60,121 nucleotides of DNA from Corinectria fuckeliana (GCA_019137255.1 WPDH01000031.1:1-60121), one strand, 5' to 3'. Counted from the first letter of the stretch, positions 1-14,191 are shown. Notes: generated by a model from the letters alone, not told the origin. Made by a program: numbers and translations.

Positions 1-1639
1 AGCTATACTTAGCCTATTCTTAATAGTACTATATAATATATCTAAAGTAAAAGTACTTAAAGTACTACATAAGTTAAATCTCTCCTAAATAAGGCTTAGT
101 CTAATAAACATTTATAGCTATAATTATATCTTAGTTATAAAGTCTATTTATATCTATTAGTTTAGTTAATAATATAACTAGTAACTAGTAAGATCTAGCT
201 ATATAGTAGCTTTATAATAGTTTTATGGTATATATCTTAATACTATTTACTTATTAGATATCTACTATAAGGTCCTTAAGTAAGCCTCTTATATAGCTAG
301 TTAAGACTCTCTTAGTAACTACTATAAACTGTCTTAAGACCTAATATATACTTATACTAAAAATAGTAAAAATCTAAGTATTATCCTTTAGAAGATCTAT
401 AATTAGTCTGTAAAAAAGAACTATAATATCTCTACTAGAGAGGTAGTATAAGACTACTATAGGTAAAAGATAACCTCTTAAGAGGGTATAGTTAATAATT
501 ATTATAATATCTAATAGTATATAAGATATAATATTAGGAGCTATACTAGGCGACCTAATAATAATCTTCCTGCTAAGATAAGAGGAGATTACTTTTAATA
601 GTAGTACTATTAGAGATAAAAGTATTCTTTTATTATAAGTAACTTAAGCTTAGGTTAGAGCCTTAATAGGTGTTTTCTAAAGGGTAGCTAATACTACTTT
701 TTTAATAACAGTTATAATTATTTTTATAAGAGATAGTAAGATTAGGATTTTACTACTTATATATTAGGTATAGCTTATAATAGTATTAGCTAGAGTTACT
801 ACTATTTTCTAAACTAAAAGAAAAGTAGCTACTAAGATAATTACTTTAAGTTTATATTTAGTCTTAATAATAAGATCTTTAAATTAATCACTAGTTATTT
901 CTATACTAGGCTTAGCCTGTAGTAAGAGCAGGTTTTATAGTGAAAATTTTTTCTTAAGAGAAGAAAAAAGATAGTTTATAACCTTAATATCCTCTATTTC
1001 GCCTAGCCTACTTATTATACGTAATATAGTAATAATATAAGAGCGGAAAAAGGGTAAAAAAGGTTTATAAAAAAAGTTAGTTAGGTTAGAATGGATTTTA
1101 GAGGTGTGACTAAGGTATAGTAAGAGTAACTATTAAATATTTATAAAAGGTTTTACTCTAAATAACCTGTTATCTAAGGTTATAATATATAGTAATAGTA
1201 ATAAGTAGTAAGTTAAGAGAGATCTAAGCTGTTATATAAGCTATTCTAAAAATTATTTATAGCTAGAAGAAATTATAGTAATAGTTAGTACTACTTCTAA
1301 CTATAGCTTTTATACTATATATCTTACTATTAAAGACAGACAGGATTAAATATAATTAATATCTATATATAGCCTGCTAAATTAAACAGATCTAGTAGTA
1401 TTATTAGTAGTAGTATAAGTAGGTTAATAACTATAAGTAAGGCTAGTATGTAAATATAAGTAAAGTAGTTATACTACTAGTATTATAAAAAACTAATATC
1501 TAATACTAGTGTTTTTTCTAAAATTATATAGCTAGTAGTTAGTTTAAGATTAGTTAGAGTATTTTATTAAGTAAAAAAGTAGCTAACTTAAATAAGGCTA
1601 ACTAAGCTAAGTTTTTTATAGTTATTTAGTAGAAGAATA
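1..1639. other. RIP-type AT-rich DNA, no gene recognised
   Basis: The sequence is almost entirely A/T with very frequent TpA and stop codons in all frames. This is the composition expected of DNA mutated by RIP. No protein motif could be read through the stops and no repeat boundary was found. Confidence 0.6.
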
Positions 1640-3540
1640 AAAAAGCGTTTAAAAGTAAGACTAAGACTAAAATCTAGAATATTAGTAATAAGTAGAAGAT
1701 ATAAAAGTGGTTAAAATAGTATAAATAGGTATAGTATTTAGCTAATATTAATAAGATATAGTTATAAAAGAAGGTATTATAGCTTATTAGAGATAATAAA
1801 CTTATATTATAAAAGATATAGTTAGTATTTAAAGGTGTGTTAGATAGTATATATATAGCTACTAGCTATTATAGTCTAAGTATAGCTAGGTTATATAAGA
1901 TTAAGTATAAAAAAAATACTATTATGCTTAATAAGCTATTTAAAGAAATTATAAAGCTAAATATATAAGTATAATATAAGAAGTAATAGTGTATAATAAT
2001 ATATATTTAGATATATTTATAGTTATAAGATATAAAAGAGGGTAATAATACTAAGAAGAATATAAAAAGTATAAATATAAATAATATAAATAATACTAAT
2101 AATATATATAATATAAATAATACTAATAATACTAATAATAGTATAAAAAGAGAGAGTAGTAATTAATAATATAAGAATAAATAGCTATTATATTATATAA
2201 CTATCTACTAAGAATAAAAATAAGCTATATTTTACTAAGAAGTTAAGTAGGCTATAGCTAAGACTAATACTATTAGCAGGTATATAAAAGATTAGTTAAA
2301 GTGATATTATTTAGATACTATTATCTAGTTATTAGACTATCTGTTAAAAAGCAGAAGGTATTATAATAATATTATTATTAGTATATTAGCTATTATAAGG
2401 TTAGATTTAAGTGAAGAATAAGTTATTATAATTAATTATATAATAGTATATTTAGCTGTTATTAAGAGAGCCTAGTATTTAGTATTATACTAGTTAATAA
2501 TAAAGTAGTATAACTAGATTATATAGTTATAATAAATAATAAGTAAGAAAAAGGCTAAGAAAAAGGTAAAAAGGTTATTTTAGATTATATAGTATAAGAT
2601 ATAACAGTTTATAATATAAATACTAAGTAAAAAGAATATAAACTTAATACTAATAAATTAGATTATTAATATATATATATATAGTATAAGAATCTAATAT
2701 ATAATACTAGGTGAGAAGATAATTAATTAGTAAGATAACTAGATTAAATACAGCTAAGTATAGTTATATATAAGTTAAATATCTAATATATTATATAATA
2801 TATTAAAAAAGGTATAGTAAATATTAGCTATATTAATAATAACTAATATAGCTGTTATAAAGCTATAACTAGTATTAATATAAGAGGCAGCTTAAGAGAG
2901 AGTTTAAAAGAGAGATAATAAGATAGCACCTAATTAAAAGGACTAAAAGCTGTTAATATATAAGGTGTTATTAAGAATACTATAGTTATATATTAATAAC
3001 TAGTATAATAAGAGTAGGTTAAAGTATTTATTTTTATATAATAAGGCTAACTAGTAGTAAACTAAGTTAGAAGAGGATTAGGTAATAAAGTGTATAGTTA
3101 AGTTAGTATAATAGTAAAATACATAGTTAACTAATTTATTAGATTTATAATACTTATACTAAGATAAGGCTATTTAGGTATATAGCTAAGTAGTTAAGAA
3201 GTTTTAAAAGTTAATATAAATATTACTTTATATAATTAGAGGCTAACTAGTATATATACCTAAGTTGTTAAGATTATAAATATAAAATATAATAAATAGT
3301 AAAATATATAATATATTTATTTATAAGAGGATAATATATTTTATTACTATATATTATAAGGTGTTTTATAAGTTAGCTAAAATTAAGATAATTTATTAAT
3401 TTTTACCTTATAAGGTTAAAAAGTTATTAGTATAATATATATAGTTAGTATTACTATTTTAGCAGAATATCTAAAGGAGGGTAAAGTAAAAGAAAAAAAA
3501 GAGTATTATTTATAATAGCTTACCTGCCTTTAGAAATAGT
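1640..3540 (+). pseudogene. RIP-decayed relative of the telomere-linked OrsD/RecQ helicase-type fungal proteins (central region)
   Basis: One plus-strand frame can be followed for about 630 codons if TAA/TAG are read as former CAA/CAG or TGG. The stretch at about 3305-3465 keeps the pattern NIF-I-K-IIYFIT-YYKVF followed by KIIYQFLPYKVKKLLVQYI. This resembles the conserved segment (NIFIEDG-VVFVT-YHKG, then IHRYLPREVGELLVWYLWLVLPF) that I recall from long fungal proteins. Those proteins combine an OrsD/DUF3505-like zinc-finger region with a RecQ-like helicase and are often telomere-linked. An Asn/Thr-rich tract lies at about 2060-2160, and the part near 2290-2420 also fits. No helicase motifs were seen downstream of 3540, so the copy seems truncated. 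The gene is inactive: dozens of stops. The family assignment is from memory and unverified. Confidence 0.5.
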
Positions 3541-6500
3541 AGTCTTAGCCTACTATTTTAGTAGTTGCTAAACTGGGAAATTTTTAGTCTTATAATTACT
3601 TACTACTTTTATACTACTTATAAAGCAGCTAGTCTCTAGCCTTATATTCTTATATACTTTTATTATATCTTTCTTCTACTTTTCTTTTCTTTAATATTAT
3701 ATAACTTTTAGTTTAGTAATAGTATCTTAACTTATATACTAGTTATTCTTTTTTGTTAGCTTTTTACTAAGTAAAATATCTTTATTACTTATATTTCTTT
3801 CTTTTTTTAATATCTTTATAGTATTAATCTTTATTAATAATATACTCTATTACTTATTACTATAATATAATATAAGTATAATAAACTAATAGCTTAGTAT
3901 CTCTATTTATATTATCTTATATTATCTTACCTCTTAGTAGTTAGCCCCTCTTAGCTTTTATAAATTACTAAAAATAGCAATTTAATAATTAGATAAAATA
4001 AGCATAGTAAGTCTTATATATATAGTGATACTTTTATAGTTATATTTATTATTAACTTTATATATTAGCTCTTATTATTTATCTATCTTATATTTACATT
4101 TTTTAGCTTATAGTCTAAATAACTAAGTAAGAGCTTAGTCTAGTATAGTCTTAGCTAAGCGACTTAGCTAATAAGATAAAAATAGGTTTTCTCTTAGATA
4201 GGGTGATAAGTGATTATAAAAGGTTTTTAAGATTAACACTTTAATACTATAAGAGAAAGAAGATAAGAGAGGTTATTATAAGCTTAAAAGGTAATATAAC
4301 TTGCTAAGAAAGTAAACTAATAACTACTAGTAGCTTAGTATACTAGTCTTATATTTAGTAAACTTTTAGTCTATAATAATCCACGCTTAGTATACTTATT
4401 CTAGTTATACACAGGCTTTCTTATATCTAATAGAAAGCTATCTAGTTATTAGTTATTAGTTATATTATTTTTATTACCTAAGAAGAAAGGTAAATATATT
4501 AAGATAATAATGCTTATATTATAATAAGATAACAGGTATATATTATAGCCTTAAAGGATAACTAATTATTATTAAGTAATAGTATACTCTTATTAATTTA
4601 TATAAGCTGTTAGACTTTTATAGCACTCCTAATAGCCTCTCTTTATAAGCTTTTAGACCTTGTTAAGTTAGCCTTAACTATAATTATAAGATAGATCTAA
4701 AGCTAGCTAAACTACTTTAATAGAATATAAGAGTGTGCTAGCTATATAAGCAGATAAAAAGGATTTTTATAGTAAGATAAGTTATAAGTTAACTATAATA
4801 GTAAGAGGTAGTAATAAGGCTATTCTTACTAATAGAATACTAAGTACACTTAGGAATAATATGTTTATTTTTAATTATAATACTTAAGAGCTTAGATAAA
4901 ATCACTTTTAGGTAATACTATCTAATAGAGATAATAAGAGGTAGCTAGCTAATTAAAGTCTAACAAGCTATATTATAAGATAAGAAAAGAAGAAGAATAT
5001 AATTCTACTAGGTTATTTATCTCTACTCTAGTTAAACTAACTATCTTACCTAAAAAGGCAGCTTAACTATTAGCTTATAAGCTAGCTAGTAAAAAGAGAG
5101 CTTATTAGATAAATCACACTTAAGCTTACTACTAATAAAGCTATATTACTAATATTTCTATCTATTTCTATATATATTAAGTTAGTTTAACTCTTCTCTT
5201 TTAAGTCTAGCTAAATTAAACTCTTATTTTAAGAGGTTACTAGTTAGTTTTATTAGCTTAACAATTAAGACGCTCTTATTTCTTGTTAAAAAAGAGTAGT
5301 TTTACTCTTATAAGTAGAGAAAAAAGAGTAACTTAATAAAAGCTAAAGATTCTCTACTCTTAGATTATTCTTAGTCTTATAATACTTTCTATTTATACTT
5401 CTTATTTCTAAACAGCTTTTTACTTTATACTTACTATTATAAACTATCTCTTAAAAATTAAGTAATAGGATTCTTTTAAGCTAAAATAAAAGCTTAATCT
5501 TTATATAAGAAATCTTAAGCTATAGCTTATTCTTTTTAATACCTTTTTTACTTAGTCTATTATATATAATATAAAGAATTCTTAGCCTTTTATAAGCAGA
5601 GAGGACTTAACTAATATTAACCTTAATATAAAGTTCTTATTAATAAAGGAAATTATTAATAAGATAATCTATTCTACTACTAGTAATAGTATAAGAGATA
5701 GTATTAACATACTAAATTATACTACTATCTTAAAAGCTATCTTTAATTTTATTCCCTCTTATCCTAGTAATAAGAGAGTAAGTAATAGTATTAAGATACT
5801 AAGTCTTTAGAATAATATACCTAAATATAATAGTAATAGTTAAGATAGTATCTTAGAATCCCTCTCTTAAGATAAGAAGCTTATAAGAACTAATAAAAAT
5901 TACTATTACTATAAAAAAAGATAAAAAACAGGGTATTTATAAGATATTTTCTAAATATACTATTATCTTAGTAGCTACTTCTAACTTTATTCTAAGCTAA
6001 TAAGTTAATCTTAATAATTTAGCTAGTAAAATACTAACTGTATCTAAAAATATAATACCTCTTAATAAGCTATTACTATTAGTCTTAGGTGGTAAAAAGC
6101 CTAATAATAATTCTTAGTTCTTATTTATTCTTACTTAACTACCTCTTATAGTAACTAAGGTTAAGAATTATTTCTTATAAGAGGAGTATAATAGTAGTAC
6201 TAAGTATAAAAACACCTTAGAGGCTAATTATTATAGGAATATTATTAAATTAACTCTTACTAAATTAGGTTTTAAGTATACTTTACCTTACCTAATAAAT
6301 ATATCTCTCTTATTAGGCTTAACTATACTATTTATACCTTTTTTACCTTTTTTACTTTTAAAAAATAAGATACTAAACTCTACCTAGGCTTAGATAAAGG
6401 CTACTTTAGGTTAGAATAATCTTATATTAATAGCTATAAATCTTAACTAATATATAACTAGCACTTAAGAGCCTAAAGTCTGCTTTTTAGAAAAGCAACT

Positions 6501-8049
6501 AGTTAATAATATAATTAGGGGCTAAAACTGTTATAAAGGTAATATTAAACCTTGTTTAACAGGGCTAAAAGGCTTTTATATACCTACTCTTAGATAAAAA
6601 GCTTAAGGTTTATATATTTTTTATAGTGATTACTATAAGAGTGATAATAGTAATAGTAATAATAATAATAATAATAATAAAAGAGGTTAAAAGTAATATA
6701 GTAAGAGTGTTTCTATTAAGACCTTACTTAATAATACTAAATACTATTTTACTTAAAGCACTAAGAATAGTAAGCAGGTTTATAATAGTAATAAGAATAA
6801 GAATAAGACTTATAAAAAGTATTAATATAAATACTATTATTCTAATAAGCTTTTAGCTAGTATTAAGTGTTATCACTATAAATATACTACTTATTAACAC
6901 CTAATAAATACTATATAATTAGTACTAAGAGGTTAAATACTAGCATCTTATATACTTATCCTGTTTTTATTATATATTATATTAGATAATTTAGATACTA
7001 GGTATAATTTTATAATATTTTAAGAATAGTAACTTAATAATATTATACTAAAGCGGGTTATTCTTAATAGTATAGCTACCTTTTAGTTACAGTTTAACTA
7101 GAATATATACTTAAAGTATAATAATATAAGTAATACTATTTATAGTAAGCGCTATTAAATATTTATAAGCTTAACTAGCTAAGTAAATTATAGTAAAGAT
7201 GTAAAAGCTAAGTTTATACTAGAAAAAAATAGTTTTCTTCTTAAATTAAAAGAGGGTAAAAACAGCTAGTTATCTTAACAGCTTACTTAGTTAAAGATTT
7301 ATTAGCAGTTTAATAAGAGATTTCTAGGTTAATAATTATATAAGTCTCTTTAAGTGTATTACTATATAAAGTTAAAAGGCTGAGAAAAGTCTTAGTATAT
7401 ATTAGTAGTATTATAATTTATATATTTATTAGACTTTTACTATCTTAGTAACTTATTTTATAGTTTACAGCTAATAACTAAAAACTTATAGTAGTAAATT
7501 ACTTAATTATAAAAACTAATAATATTTACCTATTATATATCTAATCACTCTTATCTTTCGCTTAAGTGATAAAGTACTAGCTTAACCTTATTTACTACTC
7601 TTTTTCTTATAGTCTTATAAGCTATCTTATAGTAATTACCTTTTATTCTTATATAAGCGCTCTCTTATAGTATGTAAAAAGCAATATATATAATAAAAGC
7701 CTAGTGTTAATTTATTACTAGTAATAAGCATTCTAAAAGCAGTTATTTATCTCTACTTTAATTAATTTAGTACTATCTTAGCTGTATAACAAAGTATACT
7801 CTAAAGAAAAGAGAAAAACAAGAGTTAAAAACAATTAATAATATTATTAAGATTTTATTTATATTTATCTAACTATCTCTAATCTATCTTAAATATATAT
7901 TATATATCTAATATAAATAAACTTAGCCTCTTTTAACTTATCTTTAATAAAGTTATTAAAAATTAGATAGTATACTATTATAACTGTTATTACTACTAGG
8001 TCTAAGCTTATATAGTTTAATATAAGGTAAGAAAGAGAGCACTATTAAG
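3541..8049. other. RIP-type AT-rich DNA, unidentified
   Basis: This stretch is continuous AT-rich, TpA-rich sequence. A 76-codon open stretch at 6626-6856 is Ile/Leu/Arg-rich and has the composition expected by chance in RIPed DNA. Decayed genes or transposons are probably present, but I could not assign any. No LTR pair was found here. Confidence 0.5.
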
Positions 8050-11000
8050 ATTTATATTAAAACAGCTTAATAATAGCCTTATAGCCTCTTATAGCAGCCT
8101 CTAATAGTAGTATCTAACTATACTTATTCTTAGACTTAATATTAGCACTCTTTTTAAGCAGCAGCTTAATAGTAGCCTTATAGCCCCTCTTAGCAGCTTA
8201 TAATAGTAGTGTCTAACTATGTTTATTCTTAGTCTTAATCTTAGCACCCTTCTTAAGTAGTAGCTTAATAGTAGTTTTATACCCACTCTTAGCAGCTTAT
8301 AATAACAGTATTTAACTATGCTTATTTTTAGTCTTAATCTTAACACTCTTTTTAAGCAGCAGCTTAATAGTAGCCTTATAGCCTCTCTTAGCAGCTTATA
8401 ATAGCAGTGTTTAACTATGCTTATTCTTAGTCTTAATCTTAGCACTCTTCTTAAGTAGTAGCTTAATAGTAGTCTTATACCCACTCTTAGCAGCTTATAA
8501 TAGCAGTATTTAACTATGCTTATTCTTAGCCTTAATCTTAGTATTCTTCTTAAGTAGCAGCTTAATAATAGTCTTATACCTATTCTTTACAGCTCCTAAT
8601 AGTAGTATCTAACTATTTTTACACTTTAGCTTAATATTAGCACTCTTTTTAAGCAGCAGCTTAATAATAGCCTTATAGCTATACTAAGCAGCTCTTAATA
8701 ATAGTATCTAACTATTCTTATTCTTAGCCTTAATATTAGCACTCTTCTTAAGTAGCAGCTTAATAGTAACCTTATAGCCTCTTATAGCAGCTTATAATAG
8801 TAGTATCTAACTATACTTATTCTTAGCCTTAATTTTAGCGCTCTTTTTAAGTAGTAGCTTAATAATAGCCTTATAGCTATTCTTAGCAGCTTACTATAAT
8901 AGTGTTTAACTATATTTAACCTTAGTCTTAATCTTAGCACTCTTCTTAAGCAGCAGCTTAATAATAGCTCTTAGTAGTAATATCTAACTATATTTACACT
9001 TTAGCTTAATATTAGCACTCTTCTTAAGTAGCAGCTTAATAATAGTTTTATAGCTATTCTAAGCAGCTTAAAATAGTAGTATCTAACTAAATTTATTCTT
9101 AGCCTTAATATTAGCACTTTTCTTAAGTAGCAGCTTAATAGTAGTCTTATACTTATACTTTACAGCTCTTAGTAGTAATATCTAACTATATTTATCTTTT
9201 AACTTAATATTAGCACTCTTTTTAAATAGTAGCTTAATAGTAGCCTTATAGCTATTCTAAGCGGCTTATTATAGTAGTATCTAACTATGCTTATTTTTAG
9301 TCTTAATATTAGCACTCTTCTTATAAAGTAGCTTAATAATAATAAGATAGCTATAGTATAATATTATTATAAGATCTGTAAAATACTTAGTAGCTATTAT
9401 ACTTATAGTCTTCTAATAAATTCTAAACTATACTTAGTAGCTATTTAAATTTAGATTATAAATTCTTAGAGTAAAAAATATAATAGTAGTATTATTAATA
9501 ATACTAGCCTTATAGAAGTAAGCGCTCTAAGTTTAAGCTAAGTAATCTAAGAAGGTATATCTATTAAAAGAGTAGCTAGCTTTTTTATTTATATTTATTA
9601 GTAAACTAATATTAGAGTTAAAAAAGTTTAGATAAAGTATATAAAGCTTTATAAGAATAGTATATATAGCTTTAGTAGTAATAAAGTAATACTAATATAG
9701 CTCTAATAAAATAGTTATAAGTAATACTAAATCTATAAGAAGAAACTTATAAGCTATTTAGTAAAGAAAATAAATACTGTCTTAATAGATTAAGATAAAT
9801 AATTTATACTAAGATCTAAAATATATCTTAAAGTACTTATTATCCTTTAAGTTAAGGTTGTAAATAAACTGTAATATATAGTTTATATTTATAGTAATAT
9901 TTATTTCTAAGAGAGTTAACAGCTAGCTTACTACTAAGATAATACTTAAGACTTTTTAGACTATTATCTAAACTATTAGATCTTTCTTAGTCTTATTAAG
10001 AATTTGCTTATATATCTTATTAATACTTCTTAGAAGTGTTATAATAGTAGACTTAACTTCTTTTAGTATCTTTTTAAAGTTATCTTTCTCTAAGTAGTTA
10101 AATATAAGATATACTTAAAAATATATATAGTAAGTAGTCTCTTATAGTCTTTTCTCTAGGTGGCTTTTAATTTAAGTTAAAAAGCGCTTTTTTATTAACA
10201 GCTAATTAATCTAGCGTGTAATAATATAATTTACCTTCTAGCTAATTATTTTTAACTCTTTCTCTTCTAGTATATAAATATTTAGAAAAGCGTCTAATAG
10301 GCTGTAAAACTTAAATATAATCTAGTTATATAAGTAGTATATTAAAAGATACTTTAACTTATTATAGCCTAAATAGTCACTATAAAATTAGCTTTTTATA
10401 TTTTATATTAGGTCTATAAATTCTAATTTACTATATTTATCTAGGGTATTAAGAACTATAGTTATAAGTCCTACTTAGATATTTTTTATAGTATTTTATA
10501 AAACCTTTTAGAGTGATTATATAAAGTTAATTAAACCTTTTTTATTCTTATAAAATTATAATATAATATGTTTAATTAGAGATAGCTTCTAAAAGAAGAG
10601 CTAATAAAGTAATATATATAGTGCTTACTAAATAGTGTTTTAGTCTTAGTTTTTAAAGAAAAAGTAGCAAATAGTTATTAATTATAACAGACTATAGTTA
10701 ATTAGGTACTTAGCTAGTACTAACTTTTTACAGCTAGGATCTACTAAGACTAGTAGAGGGCTAAACTCTTAGTTTAACTATGTCTAAAAGTGTTTATACT
10801 AGAGGAACTATATATATATACTTTTAACTCTTTCTTTTACTCGCTTTTTATACTACTTATATATAGTATTTTTACTGCTAGTTATAAGGCAGAATAGCTA
10901 GTAATACTCTTATTTTTTTTTAGATAGCCTCTTCTTAGCTAGATCTTTCTAAGATTAGAGCTGCTTTTTTAAAATATCTTAAGACTTTTCTACAGCTTCT

Positions 11001-11700
11001 TAAAGGCTTATATATAAGATTAACATATATTAATAGTATAATTCTAAGCCTTAAAATTACCAGATAGAATATTACTAATCTTCTTTTTAGCTTTAACCTT
11101 ATTTAGAGGTATTTAATAAAAAAGATCTCTTATATATATAGTAGCTATTATTACTATATAGCTCTACCACTTCTTATTCTTATAAGAGTCTAAATAGTTA
11201 TATATACTATAAATAACTAGACAGGGAAAATAGTTTATTAACCTAGCCGCTTTTATTTTAAAATAAAAAACATTTCTTTCCTCTAAAAGTCTATCTTAAG
11301 CTAAAGAGTCCTTTATCAGCTAGTCTACTAAAGTAATAAGACTATAATAAATAGCTAGGTTGTTTTTATTCTTAGTCCTTTTAGGTTATAATACTAAGTG
11401 TGATTTATTATTACTATAGATTACTACACAGCTTAAGTTATAAGTAACTTTAGATTTAAATAGTCTGTTAACACTTATTTCTAGCTGTTTATACTTCTCT
11501 TAGAGCCTTAGGTTCTTCTTAAGAATTATATTAATAGTCTCTATAAGTTAATACTCTTTCCTTTTATAGTAAGCCTTAAGTCTACTTACTATTATCTAAA
11601 GAAGGGTTAGTAGCTAGTTTAAGAGCTATATCTCTTAGAAGTCTTATTCTTATATCACTTTACTAAAGTTATACCTAAACACCCTACTCTTTTTATTACT
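8050..11700 (-). pseudogene. RIP-decayed NACHT-ankyrin NLR-like (STAND) gene
   Basis: Read on the minus strand with stops ignored, this is a fungal NLR. The P-loop lies near 10712-10745 and reads DPSCKKLVLAKYL, where the family has DPGCGKSVLAKYL. It is followed by a CYFFFK strand. The Walker B/LDALDE segment near 10418-10460 reads IVLNTLDKYS. The helical part of the NACHT region runs to about 9840, and ankyrin repeats fill 9345-8060. The changes (GGC to AGC, GAT to AAT, TCA to TTA, CAA/CAG to stop) are those RIP makes. Such proteins act as intracellular sensors in fungal non-self recognition: the NACHT domain oligomerises and the ankyrin repeats bind ligand. The N-terminal effector domain, about 11.0-11.7 kb, was not identified and the true start is unknown. 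The copy is certainly non-functional. Confidence 0.72.
8060..9345 (-). repeat. Ankyrin-repeat coding array, 99-bp period, about 13 units
   Basis: The block AGTCTTAATC or its close variant recurs at 8231, 8330, 8429 and 8528, exactly 99 bases apart, and degenerate units continue to about 9345. On the minus strand each unit reads as a 33-residue ankyrin repeat: K-(S/G)A-I-T-(N/D)KH-(G)-TPLL-A-(E)-G--ATIKLLL. Stops replace Arg, Gln and Trp codons. A spurious 127-codon open stretch at 8101-8484 is an off-frame product of the same array. Repeats of this similarity within a gene are themselves good RIP targets. Confidence 0.8.
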
Positions 11701-13480
11701 AGTAGAGCTAACTATAATATCTCTAAGACAGATATTATACTTTTTAAGTATACCTCTAGTAATACTAACTATTAAACTAATTCTAATATTAGAAAAGCTA
11801 TATAGTATATCTCTTATAATACTTATAATAGAGGATTTTCTATACTTATTATTAGGTAAGATAGTAATAATAATATTATACTTTCTAACTATACCTAGTT
11901 TATAATAGTTAGTATTATTAGAAGATATATATTTTAGTTTTTTATATTTTTTATTAAGAAATTCCTATATAATAATATACTTTATAGTTATAGTATAAAT
12001 CTAGCTGACTATATAGTTATAAGAATTAGATATATTTACTTATAGGATAATTTAAATATAAAGTAAGCTATAAAAGGTAATTAGTGTTTAGTTGTTAAGG
12101 TTTCTTAGAAAGAGCACTTACCTCTACCTAGACAAGCTAGATCTACTTACAGACTATTATAATCACTAAGCATAATAACTAACCTAATAGCACAACTTAT
12201 CCTCTTAAATTATAAGAGTTTAGTAGGATTTTAGGATTTATATTAAAGTTTAATTAATAGAGTGTATAATATCTTAAAAAAGAATAATAATAATAAAAGA
12301 ACCTAAAATACTATAACCTTCGCTTAAACAAAAAGCAGTTAAGTAATATTAGGCAGAAGTAAGTTACTAAGAAATTTATTATTAGTTATATACTAAGGCT
12401 ACCCCCTCTTAACTACAGGCGCTTACTTACAGTTAAATAAGCAACTCTCACCTAATAATATTATTCTTATACTAGTACAGCAGGGCAGCATTATATACTC
12501 TTTACTAATTATATGTTATTATTATATCTTATCTCTTTAAGGGGCCCGCTTATACTAAGGCAGTAGAGTTAAGTACTTAAGTTTATACTTTCCTATCACT
12601 AACATATTTAGGCTAATAAAACTGTTAATAAGAGTTCTTTTAAGCCCTTCTTACGCTTTCTGCCCTAGCCTCGCTTTAGACCTAATATTACCCGCTTAAA
12701 GTGGCGTATAGTAGTATAGCTAGCAGTAGTGCACAAATAAAAGTGCAGGAAAGAAGGCATTTTACAGGGCTTCCTTTTATCCTATACTATACATATAAGA
12801 ATAATATTTATATTATTAACAAAAAGTACTTACCTCTATTAGAAATACCAGCTAAACAAGATTACAATGTTTATATAACCTTCTTAGTCTATCTAGCTCG
12901 TTTTAGCATTCTACTAATAGTGAATTATAACACTCTAACATAATATTAGTTATAAAGAAAATCAGCTATATCTTGTTAGCTTATATAAGAGTATTAATCT
13001 AATTAGTTCTGCAAAGCTAGCTATATATTTTCCGTCACTATAGAGTACTCTAGGCTGACCTGTAGTCCTACAAGGGGTGTTAATTATGCCGTGTTAAAGT
13101 ATGTTTTATACTCTTCTATTCTTTCCCCCTCTCCTTCTATACTTTCTCTTATACTCACCCGCTTTCTAAAAGTCTCGCCTTTATTAAAGATTTAAACTAA
13201 TACTTAGTCTAATAACAAACTATAGATTATAGTCTAAGCTTAGTAGTAAGAATATAAACAACTATGTTAATTAAGCCCTACTTAACCCTAATAGTAAGGC
13301 CTTATCCTTAAAATTAGATCAGAGTATCTTATAATAATAATACTACTAAGAGTGAATATACTAGACCTTAAGAAGTTAAAAACATTTATAAACTCAAACT
13401 ATAAACTCTTAGTATAATACTAGGACGCTATAAGAAGGTTAATTGCTAATATGACCTTTAGTAAAGCTGTAAAGTTAAAC
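11701..13480. other. AT-rich to mixed DNA, no firm gene
   Basis: AT content falls gradually after about 12400. An 80-codon open stretch lies at 12701-12943 (+), but it has no recognisable domain and its composition looks partly RIPed. No promoter or RNA gene was recognised. It may include the 5' end of the decayed NLR gene or older insertions. Confidence 0.4.
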
Positions 13481-14191
13481 TCACACCTGAATTCCGTGTG
13501 GTATTGCCTAAGAGAAAAGACTATAACAATATGATCACAATTTAAACTCTCGTGGAAGGCAAATCAGCAGAAGAAACCAGGGAGGTATAGCAAGTGGCCA
13601 TCTAAGGTCCTTCCTCTCGTATGATAGACATCTGCTAACGCCTCCGCAACGAAGATGAGTTTACAAGGAATGCTATCATCTGTCATACTAGAGGTGAGGA
13701 GATAGATTTCCCTAGGAAGTGCGAAGAATGCTATTAGTATAATTCTCTTCCTGGTGGGTGCAGAAAATTACAAGATAAGTTCTATAGCGCTTACTTTACC
13801 TGCATTTTCCGAGGCCACCTAATGTTGTGTAGTGAGAGAATATAGCATGTTGACGAAGAGAACAATTATCAGCCCTCAGAAGGTTCTAATAATAAGGATC
13901 AGTACCGCACAACTATCAAGAAAAGAAAGAGGAGGGTTCAGAAGGTAAATAGTGAGAGTGGCGAGACGCGAGGGGAACAAACGACGGAGAAAACGAATAA
14001 AAAGCGGAAGATGCGATAGATAAGCACATACGCAGACTCAATAGGTGCTTGACTTTGTTGTGATTATGCGAAGGGGTAGCATAGGATCGGTGGAGCCTGC
14101 CATCTAGAGTAAAGCTCACTCTTCCTCCTTTTATTTTATTTCCTAGCCTAGATGAATTCTATCCCCTTCCCTTAACAACACAGCAAAATTC
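13481..14191. other. Intergenic DNA of near-normal composition
   Basis: This region contains several short open stretches on both strands, none with a recognisable domain. Between about 13615 and 13695 the words CTCGTATGATAGACATCTG and CATCTGTCATACTAGAGG form a loose inverted repeat. It could be a worn hairpin or MITE end, but this is not certain. Confidence 0.35.

Noticed and set aside
6626..6856. 76-codon Ile-rich open frame
   Set aside because: The composition is explained by TA-rich RIPed DNA with ATA/ATT runs. No domain was seen.
8101..8484. 127-codon open frame on the minus strand, Leu/Arg/Tyr-rich
   Set aside because: It is an off-frame reading of the RIPed 99-bp ankyrin array. Its 33-residue periodicity comes from the DNA repeat, and the true ankyrin frame has stops.
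12701..12943. 80-codon open frame as a gene
   Set aside because: No recognisable motif, AT-biased codons, and no support for start or promoter.
13615..13695. Inverted repeat resembling MITE ends
   Set aside because: The arms match only loosely (CAGATGTCTATCATACGAGAGG against CATCTGTCATACTAGAGG), and no target duplication was found.
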